This document shows, in pieces, positions 14,619-22,475 of a stretch of 30,675 nt of DNA (its first letter is position 1; each line of letters opens with the position of its first letter). The DNA is from a virus, in IMG/VR virus record IMGVR_UViG_3300027896_000146, positions 1 to 30,675 of that record. One strand, written 5' to 3'. The notes under the pieces were generated by a model. The model was given only the letters and a program-made list of their open reading frames with translations. It was not told the origin of the DNA and ran no database searches. The position numbers and the translations under genes are program-made.

Positions 14619-17003
14619 CTATCCCCACAGGGAATCTCCAGTTTTCTTTTCAATCGTGTCCCAAGCCAAAGCAAATTTCTTTACTTCGTCTTTCTTATCG
14701 GACTTCTTAGTCTTCTTGACACAATCAAAAGCAGCGGCTTTCACTTCGTTCTTCCAGCCATCCAGAGTTTCCAACGAGAACTTCTTCAGGTCTTCCATAA
14801 GAATTTTCTCTTTTTCTTCCGGCAATTCGACAGCAGCCTTAATCTCTTCCATGGTCTTGCTTACTTCGTAAGAGAATTTGCTGGCTTCTACATCTGCCTT
14901 AAATTTGCGAAGAGCCTCATTCTCAGCCATGTATGCCTTATTGTCATCTGCCATCTTGGACATTTTTCTAGCCATTTTGGACATTTTCTTATAGACAACC
15001 CCGATGGCTTTTGAGAAACGGGCATCGCCCTCTTCCTCATCGAATTTACGAGCGAATTTCTTGGCATACTTTCCAGCCTTGGCTTCCTCGTCATCATCAT
15101 CGTCATCTTCGTCCTCAAACTTAGCGCCTTCTTCGGCGTCCAAGAGAGCCATGAGTTTGGATGCTTTTACATCAGGAAGGCACTCGAACATTTTTGCAAA
15201 TTTCTTTGCGTCTTCATCATCGTCGTCATCATCCATCTTGGCTTCTTTTACATCACCCTCTTTTTTGGCCTCAGAGGGGGGTTCAGTTTTTTCTTCTTGA
15301 GGCGAACCCTCTTTGCCTTTCTTTTCATCTTCAGCCATTCTAGCCTTGGCAGCCTCTTCCTCAGCCATTTTTGCTTTGGCGGCTTCCTCTTCCTCAAATT
15401 TCAGTTTTTCTTTATCGCCCATTGGCTTTTTATCCTCCTTCTGTTCAATTTCTTCGGCGTCACCGAATATAGCCATTTCTTCTTTTTCGTTTAAACCGAG
15501 TTTTTCGTATAAACCATTAACTTTACTTACAACCCCGCTTTCACCTTGAGCCTTAGCCCGTTGCAAAGCGGAGGACAAACCATATCTATTGTAGACAGCC
15601 TTTCCACCAGAAATACTCATAATAGGATAGTGCAGGCTAGAACTTGGATGATCTTCCCATCCCTCATCAACTTTAGCATAAACATCATGCACTAAACTGG
15701 AATAGTTCTTGGCATTGAGAACTTTATGCATAAGAGCCGTTTTGTCTGTGTTTCCCCATGGAGACGTACTCATAGCATCTTTGCTCTTATCTACCTCGAT
15801 AGATTCGCCTTTTCCCCAATCACTCTTATCAGCAAATTCTTCATCTGACATGGATGCTTTTTCGACCCATTTGCCATCTTTCACAACATGGGTCTTTTTG
15901 AACGAGGCGATTGCCATGGGCCAACCATTCGCTTTCGGATTTTCTTTAATAATAGCATCAGCCTGTGCAGCAATAGCATTAGCCTGTGCCAGACTTGGCT
16001 CCGGATCAATCCCCTTTATGGCCGGATTTACATCTTTCATTGATTTATATGGCATGGTTATTAAATCACCTCCTTGCTTATCAAAGTACGCCCTCTTACG
16101 ATTATCAATCTCATCGAGTTTTTCCGATAAATTTTTGCTCCACGAATGTCCCGATTTTCCACCCCAAAGAGAGTGACCAATATATCCATTACTAGGCGGA
16201 GTAGTTTTCTGAAAATCATCTGGGTTTTTATTAGCGTGAAACTTAGCGGCCTGTCTGACTTTTTCAGGAGTAGCAACATCGTTCTTTAGCATGTGATGTG
16301 CAAATGCTAAACTTACCGAGTTTCCACCGCGTTTATAACAAGAATATAATGCCAATCCTTCTTCACAATTTTCTTTTACAGATTGTGGAATGGAAAAACT
16401 TAATTCTTCATATTTATGACCAAATTGTTTTTCAAAATCTGCTTCGAATAACTTTCGCTCTTCTTTGGCAAATTGAAGAACATCCATATGCGCCCCTTCG
16501 ATTGCCGGAGTTATATCATCACCAAGGATCGTAATTCCCTCATAAACAAAATCAGTTAACTCCGTATCTCCATTTTCCATTTCCTGTGTAGCATAAACGC
16601 TGAGTTCTACGGACACCGACTTCGATTTATCCCGCTCGAAAATTTCCATAAGTTTGGATTCATACCTTTTCCATATGAAAATTGGCGAGGCACATAGCAT
16701 AATACGTCCATCTGGCAAAGATTTTTTAGTTAACTTGCTTGCTTCCGGGATAACGCCCACAGGTTGCTCCATTGGATCATGACTTCCGGCATCATCGGTT
16801 CTTTTATCGTAACGAAACAAAATGGGTTTGTTATATATAGTTGATGCTGTTTTTTCTAATGTGTCATCGGAAATATAAAGGGTATGTTTGTTACGCCCCG
16901 ATGAAAAAAAGTCTACCGAAAGAACCGCAAAACTGCTTTCTATATTTTGCTCCTCTGGGGATATCTTTTCTATTTTATCTACCTCAAAATTAATTCGTTC
17001 CAA
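14619..17003 (-). CDS. Prohead protease - scaffold fusion protein
   Basis: 794 aa. N-terminal ~180 residues look like a prohead serine protease: a beta-rich domain with candidate catalytic His in DAGSHDPMEQPVG and Ser in KSKSVSVELSVYA. A middle region has AHHMLKNDVATPEKVRQ, then PPSNGYIGHSLWGGKSGHSW, a motif known from XkdF-like phage proteins. Residues ~530 onward are acidic/basic coiled coil with runs of Asp and EEEEAAKAKMAEEEAAKARM, typical of a scaffold. The protease would cut the scaffold part and capsid proteins during maturation. TTG start with AAGGAGG 9 nt upstream; that SD is inside the last codons of the upstream endonuclease gene. Confidence 0.78.
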   Translation of the reverse strand: MERINFEVDKIEKISPEEQNIESSFAVLSVDFFSSGRNKHTLYISDDTLEKTASTIYNKPILFRYDKRTDDAGSHDPMEQPVGVIPEASKLTKKSLPDGRIMLCASPIFIWKRYESKLMEIFERDKSKSVSVELSVYATQEMENGDTELTDFVYEGITILGDDITPAIEGAHMDVLQFAKEERKLFEADFEKQFGHKYEELSFSIPQSVKENCEEGLALYSCYKRGGNSVSLAFAHHMLKNDVATPEKVRQAAKFHANKNPDDFQKTTPPSNGYIGHSLWGGKSGHSWSKNLSEKLDEIDNRKRAYFDKQGGDLITMPYKSMKDVNPAIKGIDPEPSLAQANAIAAQADAIIKENPKANGWPMAIASFKKTHVVKDGKWVEKASMSDEEFADKSDWGKGESIEVDKSKDAMSTSPWGNTDKTALMHKVLNAKNYSSLVHDVYAKVDEGWEDHPSSSLHYPIMSISGGKAVYNRYGLSSALQRAKAQGESGVVSKVNGLYEKLGLNEKEEMAIFGDAEEIEQKEDKKPMGDKEKLKFEEEEAAKAKMAEEEAAKARMAEDEKKGKEGSPQEEKTEPPSEAKKEGDVKEAKMDDDDDDEDAKKFAKMFECLPDVKASKLMALLDAEEGAKFEDEDDDDDDEEAKAGKYAKKFARKFDEEEGDARFSKAIGVVYKKMSKMARKMSKMADDNKAYMAENEALRKFKADVEASKFSYEVSKTMEEIKAAVELPEEKEKILMEDLKKFSLETLDGWKNEVKAAAFDCVKKTKKSDKKDEVKKFALAWDTIEKKTGDSLWG

Positions 17004-17009
17004 TTATAT

Positions 17010-18146
17010 TTACCTCCTTTCTAAGAGAGGAGATAATTCACTCTCTAAAATTTGTTGCACATTTTTAAAATTTTTACCATCATAATAAATTCTAATTAAT
17101 TGAATATTATTGCTTTTACAATATTCGTTTTTTAGAAAATCATGATATTTTATTAATTCGTATTTATTTATAGAATCTTGTTCAGACATACCATTAAATT
17201 TAACAGGTTTTCTATGCCCAATTCCATCTATCTCTATAAGACAATATAAATTGTTTTTATTAAATATGGCGAAATCAAATCTTAATGGAACCCCAAAATT
17301 ACTTAATAAATCATTAAAATAATATTGAGATTTATATTCAATATTGTTTTTAAGAAGAAAATTAGATGTATATTTTTCACCCTTTGAACTACAACAACAG
17401 GGACATCCAGACCCCATAAATAAAACATGAGGACTAGAAAACCAAATATAGCCATCATTCAAACATTGAATTTTGATTTTTGTATAATGATCGACATATT
17501 CTCCCAATATTTTAATGTCTGGATGAATTCTAAACAATTTGTCTTTAAAAACAGGAGTTGTATATCTTTCAACATTTTTACATCTAGGGCATCCAGAACC
17601 TCTTAACAAATTAGCGGGAATTGCGTTCCATTCATATCCGTCTATTAAACATCGGACTTTTATTTTATTATGCGTTCCAAATAAACTTTCTATTATTTCA
17701 ATATTTGGATTAATATTAAAGAGTTCTTTAACAAATTCTTCGGAAGATTTCATTTTACGATTTTTATATATTGCACATTTTGGACAACCTTCTCCGTCCA
17801 ATAATGTATATGCCAAAGGCGACCATTCATAATCATCTATTTCACATTTACATGATATTCTACTTGCAGAATTTTTATAGGTTCCTATAATTTTAATATT
17901 TGGATTTATTAAAAACATCTTATCTAAAAATTCTTGATGGGTAAACCTTCTAGTTGGGGAACAAAAATTACATCTGTTTCCATTATATACAAAGTTTCCC
18001 GGTGTTGTACTCCAAATATTTCCACATATGGTATGAAAAAGGTTTAACTTTTTATCCATGCGATAAAAATTATCAAGAACATTATATTCTCCATTTCCAT
18101 ATTCATTAACATAATTTTTAAACTTTTCCGTATCCCATTTAATCAT
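17010..18146 (-). CDS. Zinc-ribbon-repeat EDxHD (Vsr-like) homing endonuclease
   Basis: 378 aa from the ATG at 18146 (MIKWDTEKF), preferred to an ATG 21 nt earlier that directly abuts an AGAGAG. Four repeats of the form ...C.I/LDGYEW...LL.G.GCPKC (ends CNFC, CPKC, CPRC, CPCC) probably bind zinc and DNA. The C-terminal nuclease-like domain has FDFAIFNKNNLYCLIEIDG, a following His (GIGHRKP) and LIRIYYD, the pattern of the I-Bth0305I/Vsr-like fold. It is a free-standing mobile gene between the 71-aa gene and the protease-scaffold gene. Its last codons GAA AGG AGG TAA supply the downstream SD. Confidence 0.78.
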   Translation of the reverse strand: MIKWDTEKFKNYVNEYGNGEYNVLDNFYRMDKKLNLFHTICGNIWSTTPGNFVYNGNRCNFCSPTRRFTHQEFLDKMFLINPNIKIIGTYKNSASRISCKCEIDDYEWSPLAYTLLDGEGCPKCAIYKNRKMKSSEEFVKELFNINPNIEIIESLFGTHNKIKVRCLIDGYEWNAIPANLLRGSGCPRCKNVERYTTPVFKDKLFRIHPDIKILGEYVDHYTKIKIQCLNDGYIWFSSPHVLFMGSGCPCCCSSKGEKYTSNFLLKNNIEYKSQYYFNDLLSNFGVPLRFDFAIFNKNNLYCLIEIDGIGHRKPVKFNGMSEQDSINKYELIKYHDFLKNEYCKSNNIQLIRIYYDGKNFKNVQQILESELSPLLERR

Positions 18147-18184
18147 TTTATTTTCTCTCTTTCGCATCTCTCTTTTTGTCTAAG

Positions 18185-18312
18185 ACTGGGTGGAGCGGAC
18201 GGGCGAGAGAGTTCCACATCCATTCGGGGATCGGCCTATCCACCCAGTTCTAAACAATATCGCATTATCTCTTAGCGTAATATAGTGGTAGTACGGCCAA
18301 GAACGATATTGT
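18185..18312 (-). promoter_or_regulatory. Two nested-size inverted repeats in the endonuclease leader
   Basis: Two perfect inverted repeats precede the 17010-18146 gene: ACTGGGTGGA/TCCACCCAGT (18185-18194, 18239-18248) and ACAATATCG/CGATATTGT (18254-18262, 18304-18312). They would form two consecutive stem-loops of about 60 nt in the RNA. No well-spaced promoter was found here, unlike the leaders of the other three endonuclease genes. Confidence 0.55.
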
Positions 18313-18323
18313 CTGTCCAGTAA

Positions 18324-18539
18324 TTATTTAAAACATTCAGGTATTTTCACAAGTGGCTTCAAATAAAACGGCAAATTTTGCAATACTAATTTTAACGCAT
18401 CGGTGCACGAAAACAAATATTGTTTTCCTTGTATTGATAAAACCGGTATTTTATGTGTAATTAAATATTTGCCAATTATTTCATTTGTCCGAAACAACTT
18501 GTTTTGTGGTAATACTTCAGGATTAAGTATATAGGACAT
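18324..18539 (-). CDS. Small protein coupled to the ferritin gene
   Basis: 71 aa, no recognised family. Basic, with SYILNPEVLPQNKLFRTNEI and a C-terminal LVLQNLPFYLKPLVKIPECF. Its ATG overlaps the ferritin stop (TAATG) and the SD AAGGAGG lies in the last ferritin codons, so translation should be coupled. Whether it acts with the ferritin (for example as a targeting or encapsulation partner) cannot be told from sequence. Confidence 0.65.
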   Translation of the reverse strand: MSYILNPEVLPQNKLFRTNEIIGKYLITHKIPVLSIQGKQYLFSCTDALKLVLQNLPFYLKPLVKIPECFK

Positions 18540-19018
18540 TAATCCTCCTTAAAACTGGCATCAAACAATACCAAATCCTTGGTCATCTTTATATTATCAG
18601 CAAATGTAGTAGCCATGTCTTCTTCTTCAACTTGTTCTACCAACATTTCCTGTAAGAACCCTAAATCAATAAAAGACTTTTCTGAAAGAGCAAGTTCATA
18701 CAACGCCTCGATACTTTCAGTAGTTTGTTCCTCAGCCGAAACGAAAGTATCAGCGATATTTTCTATTGTTTCTACCGGAAGATTGGGGGTATCAACTTCA
18801 CCTAAATTTACTTTTCCGCCTGTTCTACTATTAACATATTCTACAAATTTGTCGCCATGTTCTCGCTCTTGCATAGATTGTTCTCGAAATATTTTTGCCA
18901 AGTTTAACAAACGCATATCCTCAAAACGAGATTCTATTGATTTATAAACTAGACTATTAAAATATTCTTTTAAGATTTGTTCATTAAGAGCATCATTTAA
19001 TTCTTGTGACAGTTTCAA
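18539..19018 (-). CDS. Ferritin (non-heme, FtnA-like)
   Basis: 159 aa from a TTG start with GGAAGGAGG 9 nt upstream; the longer ATG at 19072 lies inside a hairpin and has no usable SD. The four-helix ferritin pattern is clear. By alignment from memory with E. coli FtnA the ferroxidase ligands are kept: Glu18 (LKEYFNSLVY), Glu51 and His54 (QEREHGDKF), Glu97 (SAEEQTTES), Gln129 and Glu132 (LVEQVEEED). Family proteins oxidise Fe(II) and store iron in a 24-mer shell. Here it sits among head genes, coupled to a 71-aa gene. Slightly shorter than typical 165-170 aa ferritins. Confidence 0.88.
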   Translation of the reverse strand: MKLSQELNDALNEQILKEYFNSLVYKSIESRFEDMRLLNLAKIFREQSMQEREHGDKFVEYVNSRTGGKVNLGEVDTPNLPVETIENIADTFVSAEEQTTESIEALYELALSEKSFIDLGFLQEMLVEQVEEEDMATTFADNIKMTKDLVLFDASFKED

Positions 19019-19050
19019 ATTTTTATACCTCCTTCCGGAGAATTTATTAT

Positions 19051-19077
19051 AGGAGATGAGTTTAATTCCCATCTCCT
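19051..19077 (-). terminator. Hairpin between beta-helix and ferritin genes
   Basis: Perfect 8-bp stem AGGAGATG/CATCTCCT with an 11-nt loop, followed in the RNA by AUAAUAAAUUC. A weak terminator or processing hairpin after the beta-helix gene. Confidence 0.5.
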
Positions 19078-19120
19078 ATTTTGGAAATGAATTAATTATT
19101 TTCGAAGATATTACTAAATA

Positions 19121-20101
19121 CTAAGTACCGAGAAGTTGATGTGCACCAGCAGTATTGTTAATTACCAAGTTGCCCATAGCACGATTAGATGCATTGTTAG
19201 TAAGAGCAAGAGCAGTCGTACCAGCCGAAATAAAGTTGCCAGCATACCAGGCATTGGAAGCCAAATTGGAATCCGAGCAGGTATCTTGAATACCATATGT
19301 TCCACCATAAACAACATTATTCTTAAATACGGTTTGATCGCATAGATACGCCGATACCACAATACCAGTAGTAGAACCATAGAAAACACTATCCTCAACC
19401 AAGCATTGATTGAAATTTCCACCACCAGAACCACCCGTACCAACGGTCAATGCAGTAACAGGATAGGTTGTATCGCCACCAAAAAGACAATGGCTAATAT
19501 TGATGCCACCACCAGTAGCAATATTTAATCCACCAGTAGTGCGGTTCATGAAAGCACAGTTTACAAAATCAGAGCGGAAACAAATAGCCAGATTCATACC
19601 ATAAGCCGCGCCAGTACCAGTAAATTGCATATTATAAACACCTAAACCACGCACACCGGTTGAGGAAACGGTATCTGTAGTTGAAGAACCAGTTACAGAA
19701 GCAATACCAGTGCCATTACCACGAGGGTCAGCCCCAATACCCACAATATCGCAATAGTTCGGAAGAGCAGTTAGGGCGGTATAGGCAGTACTTGTACCCT
19801 GCACATAGATGATGCCCCTCGTGTAGTTGCTACCCGTTGTAGCAGCAGCATAAGCGGTTCGAACTGCTTCCCAAGCTGTCACAGCAGTACTAATCTGATC
19901 CATGGGAGTATCCCAGGTTAGACCGTCGTTTGAAGAAGACCCTCGAATATTGTCCACATATAAAATAACCCCAGGATATCCTGAGCCCGGATATCCACCC
20001 GCAGCGGCAGCATAAACCATGTCACCCAATTTGGCTCGCTGACAATAGACATTTTGGTTATTAAGTCCAAGCCTTTTTTGTTTAGTTGTATAAGCCGACA
20101 T
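19121..20101 (-). CDS. Right-handed beta-helix virion protein
   Basis: 326 aa from the ATG at 20101, which has AAAGGAG 7 nt upstream; a longer frame to 20128 has no SD. After a short N-terminus the protein has an opening typical of phage pectate-lyase-like folds (ILYVDNIRGSSSNDGLTWDT PMDQI), then turn-like repeats (CDIVGIGADPRGNG, GVYNMQFTG, FVNCAFMNRTTGG, ISHCLFGGDT, VEDSVFYGST, VFKNNVVYGGTYG). It is a surface virion protein, possibly a head fibre or glycan-binding/degrading protein given its place among head genes. No catalytic residues are identified. Confidence 0.78.
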   Translation of the reverse strand: MSAYTTKQKRLGLNNQNVYCQRAKLGDMVYAAAAGGYPGSGYPGVILYVDNIRGSSSNDGLTWDTPMDQISTAVTAWEAVRTAYAAATTGSNYTRGIIYVQGTSTAYTALTALPNYCDIVGIGADPRGNGTGIASVTGSSTTDTVSSTGVRGLGVYNMQFTGTGAAYGMNLAICFRSDFVNCAFMNRTTGGLNIATGGGINISHCLFGGDTTYPVTALTVGTGGSGGGNFNQCLVEDSVFYGSTTGIVVSAYLCDQTVFKNNVVYGGTYGIQDTCSDSNLASNAWYAGNFISAGTTALALTNNASNRAMGNLVINNTAGAHQLLGT

Positions 20102-20162
20102 TTTTAAATCTCCTTTTCTATTGACCATGTATTTTTATGAGGAAACATTCCCCAAGATACCG

Positions 20163-20188
20163 AAAAAGCGCAGGGCGGTCAGCCTGCA
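20163..20188 (-). terminator. Intrinsic terminator after the 20228-21385 endonuclease gene
   Basis: RNA stem GCAGG/CCUGC (20083-type spacing: 20070s region; stem at 20170-20174 and 20183-20187), 8-nt loop, followed by GCUUUUU. Confidence 0.75.
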
Positions 20189-20227
20189 CTCAAATCATCT
20201 AAATTAAATTGTTGTTAAAACAAGGAA

Positions 20228-21385
20228 TTACAAGTAGAATTTTTCTTTAATAATATTTTCAATATTATCATATTCCCAGTAGGGTATACGAATTAAATTT
20301 ATCCCCTTTTCTTGACAATATTTATCCTTTACCGCATCTCTAATTTTTATTAATTCAAATTCTTTCTCACATTCTTCTTTTGTTCTATTATTATAATATT
20401 TTACTTCGTGATGGTATTTTCCATCGTACTCTATTACCGCATTAAAATCTGGAAGATAGAAATCGTATGAGAGTTCGTTTATATATTTACAATCCCCAAA
20501 TTTCCATTGCGGAAAATAAGAAATACCAGCATTCATCAATAACGTATCAATTTTTAATTCTCCACAAGAATAATTGCATTTTTGACAACCAGATATTTGG
20601 TGAACCCTATTATTAATGGGTGCTTTCCAAACGCATCCGCATTTTGTACAAGTCCAGAAAACTTTTCGTTTGCTTCCAGGTCTAACTTGGCTTGGCAAGA
20701 GAGAATGATTTTCATTATAATTCCATTCTCTCGCTAATTCTGGAAACAAATATTCTAAAGAATTTGTTTTTCCAACATTGTGTCCATATGGGGAACAATA
20801 TGGACAACCACTGTTTACGCGAGTTCTATGATCTATGGATGTCTTCCATTTTTCACCACAATTTTTGCATAACCACCATACTTTTGAATGAGAACTAAAA
20901 AGATATTCACTCGGATTTTTAATATTATTTTCATAATCCCATTCATTGCATAGTTTTGGAAACATCGCTAATAAATTATTTTTATTTCCGATTCTATGTC
21001 CAGAACAAAATGGACATCTATCTCCATTATAAATACTTTGCCATTGAGCATCAAAAATTTCATCACAAACGTTACATTTAAAAATTAATTTTCCCTGGCG
21101 TTTATAAATTCCATTGACATATTGTAAATTTATGTTATTTAACTTTAACCACAAAATTATATTTTGTATCGTAAATGGATTATCAACATGAAATGGTCTT
21201 ATATTGCTTTTCTCTGTTTGTAAATGATGAGAAATTCCGCTCCAATTAAGCCGATATAAATATCCATCAAAGTCTTTAATTGTTAAATCGTGATATGCAC
21301 TTATATATTCAGTATCTAATAATATATATTTCCCGCTTTTTTCTATTGCATCTTTTACTTCATCGAATGTAAGTTTTTTAGGCAT
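20228..21385 (-). CDS. DUF4379-type zinc-ribbon EDxHD (Vsr-like) homing endonuclease
   Basis: 385 aa. N-terminal region is shared with the 22476-23876 protein (DGYLYRLNWSG, NPFTIQNIILWLKLNN, YVNGIY). Three zinc ribbons follow (CNVC..CPFC, CKNC..CPYC, CTKC..CQKC) with the FPKLCNEWDYENN / FPELAREWNYNEN spacing of probable zinc-ribbon DUF4379. The C-terminal nuclease domain reads LSYDFYLPDFNAVIEYDG, KYHHEVKYY and NLIRIPYWEY, matching the E.D..H Vsr-like pattern. It has its own consensus promoter, structured leader and terminator: a self-contained mobile cassette. SD AAGGAG. Confidence 0.8.
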   Translation of the reverse strand: MPKKLTFDEVKDAIEKSGKYILLDTEYISAYHDLTIKDFDGYLYRLNWSGISHHLQTEKSNIRPFHVDNPFTIQNIILWLKLNNINLQYVNGIYKRQGKLIFKCNVCDEIFDAQWQSIYNGDRCPFCSGHRIGNKNNLLAMFPKLCNEWDYENNIKNPSEYLFSSHSKVWWLCKNCGEKWKTSIDHRTRVNSGCPYCSPYGHNVGKTNSLEYLFPELAREWNYNENHSLLPSQVRPGSKRKVFWTCTKCGCVWKAPINNRVHQISGCQKCNYSCGELKIDTLLMNAGISYFPQWKFGDCKYINELSYDFYLPDFNAVIEYDGKYHHEVKYYNNRTKEECEKEFELIKIRDAVKDKYCQEKGINLIRIPYWEYDNIENIIKEKFYL

Positions 21386-21424
21386 CTTTTCTTCTCCTTG
21401 AATTTTTCTCCTTTTTCTAAATTT

Positions 21425-21471
21425 GAACGGCAGGGCATATTGGAGATATATACCTTTTCGAACCGTCGTTC
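21425..21471 (-). promoter_or_regulatory. Structured leader hairpin of the 20228-21385 gene
   Basis: RNA hairpin GGUAUAU/AUAUGCC (21434-21454) with loop AUCUCCA, enclosed by GAACG/CGUUC (21425-21429, 21467-21471), between promoter and SD. Confidence 0.5.
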
Positions 21472-21486
21472 TATCCGTTCTTTTAG

Positions 21487-21515
21487 ATTATATCACATTT
21501 GTTCTAATCTGTCAA
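21487..21515 (-). promoter_or_regulatory. Consensus sigma70 promoter of the 20228-21385 gene
   Basis: TTGACA (21510-21515), 17-nt spacer, TATAAT (21487-21492): both hexamers perfect. The -35 box lies within the last codons of the upstream virion gene. Confidence 0.85.
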
Positions 21516-22325
21516 GTGGCTTCCACAACTTGAACAAAATTTATTCTTATTCCTGTTACTTATTCCACAGGTCTGACATATCTTCTTATCGCTGGTAAAA
21601 ACAGGAATATTCGCCGTTGTTCCAATCATCTTCAACGTTATGACAGTCGGGTGATTTTCCATTTCTCCAACATAAGTTGAATAGAAGGTTTGATCTACGT
21701 CATTTCCTGGTACGGTTATACCGTTTGTATCAGTATTTGCATCCGAACAATAATTGAAAACAGTATATGTAGAGTTATTCACATTGCCTGTTGCCATTGG
21801 GCCGATTGAAGAAGTATGCCCTCCTCCACCTGAAATCGTATATTGCCCAGATGCATTACTTGCGGTCGAACTCCAAGTTATAATTGGATTATATGTCCAA
21901 TATGGATAATTTGGATACCACGGATGTCCATACGGATAAGGTTGCCATGGTATATACACAATATCTTTTGTCAACGGCGGTTCTTTCTCATAATCAAATT
22001 CTACGCGCAAGAGTCCATCTTCTGGAGTAGTACCACGAAAATCTTCTATCTGGCGAGTCATTTTTATGAATTTGAATTTATTCTTGGCACGGTTTCCATC
22101 CAAAAAACCTTCCAACTCTAATACAGAATTAGGTTGAACTACCAGAGAACTTCCATCTAAAACATTTTTACCATCAATGGAAACTTTGACAACTGCTTTA
22201 CGAGAATTGAGATTCTTGAGGAAAACACTGTACTCTACTCCGAAGGGAATATGAATAATATCTCCATCCTCTTTTAGAAATTTGTTACCAACCTTTAAAG
22301 AACAAACAAAATTATTGCGAAACAT
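21504..22325 (-). CDS. Virion-associated protein with C-terminal zinc ribbon
   Basis: 273 aa. N-terminal beta domain (residues 1-110: HIPFGVEYSVFLKNLNSRKA, VSIDGKNVLDGSSLVVQPNS, LELEGFLDGNR, NKFKFIKMTRQIED) resembles a conserved phage virion protein family. A Pro/Tyr/Trp-rich linker (WQPYPYGHPWYPNYPYWTYN) and a low-complexity Ser/Gly region follow. The last ~30 residues form a two-knuckle zinc ribbon (CQTCGISN, CSSCGSHL). Position between portal and protease suggests a head or fibre-associated role. The stop overlaps the promoter of the next gene. Confidence 0.65.
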   Translation of the reverse strand: MFRNNFVCSLKVGNKFLKEDGDIIHIPFGVEYSVFLKNLNSRKAVVKVSIDGKNVLDGSSLVVQPNSVLELEGFLDGNRAKNKFKFIKMTRQIEDFRGTTPEDGLLRVEFDYEKEPPLTKDIVYIPWQPYPYGHPWYPNYPYWTYNPIITWSSTASNASGQYTISGGGGHTSSIGPMATGNVNNSTYTVFNYCSDANTDTNGITVPGNDVDQTFYSTYVGEMENHPTVITLKMIGTTANIPVFTSDKKICQTCGISNRNKNKFCSSCGSHLTD

Positions 22326-22382
22326 TATGAATCCTTTCTTATATCCGCCAGTTACAGATATAAATTTTTTAAACTGGAAATA

Positions 22383-22445
22383 TACGGCATATTAGAGGTT
22401 ATGCCGAAAGAACCCTTAATTAGAAATAACCTCCATATTTCAGGA
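22383..22445 (-). terminator. Two hairpins between an endonuclease gene and the next virion gene
   Basis: RNA hairpins CCUCC/GGAGG (22441-22445 with 22428-22432), followed by UUAUUUCUAAUU, and CGGCAUA/UAUGCCG (22383-22404). The first looks like a weak terminator after the 22476-23876 gene. The second resembles the hairpin at 21434-21454. Confidence 0.45.
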
Positions 22446-22475
22446 GGCTAAGTTGAAAAAATAAATTGTGAGGAA

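Noticed and set aside
15004-15300. Plus-strand frame rich in Ser opposite the scaffold domain
   Set aside because: It is the antisense of Asp/Glu/Lys-rich coding sequence and has no SD.
18539-19072. Longer ferritin start at ATG 19072
   Set aside because: The ATG lies inside an 8-bp hairpin without usable SD; the TTG at 19018 has GGAAGGAGG at proper spacing.
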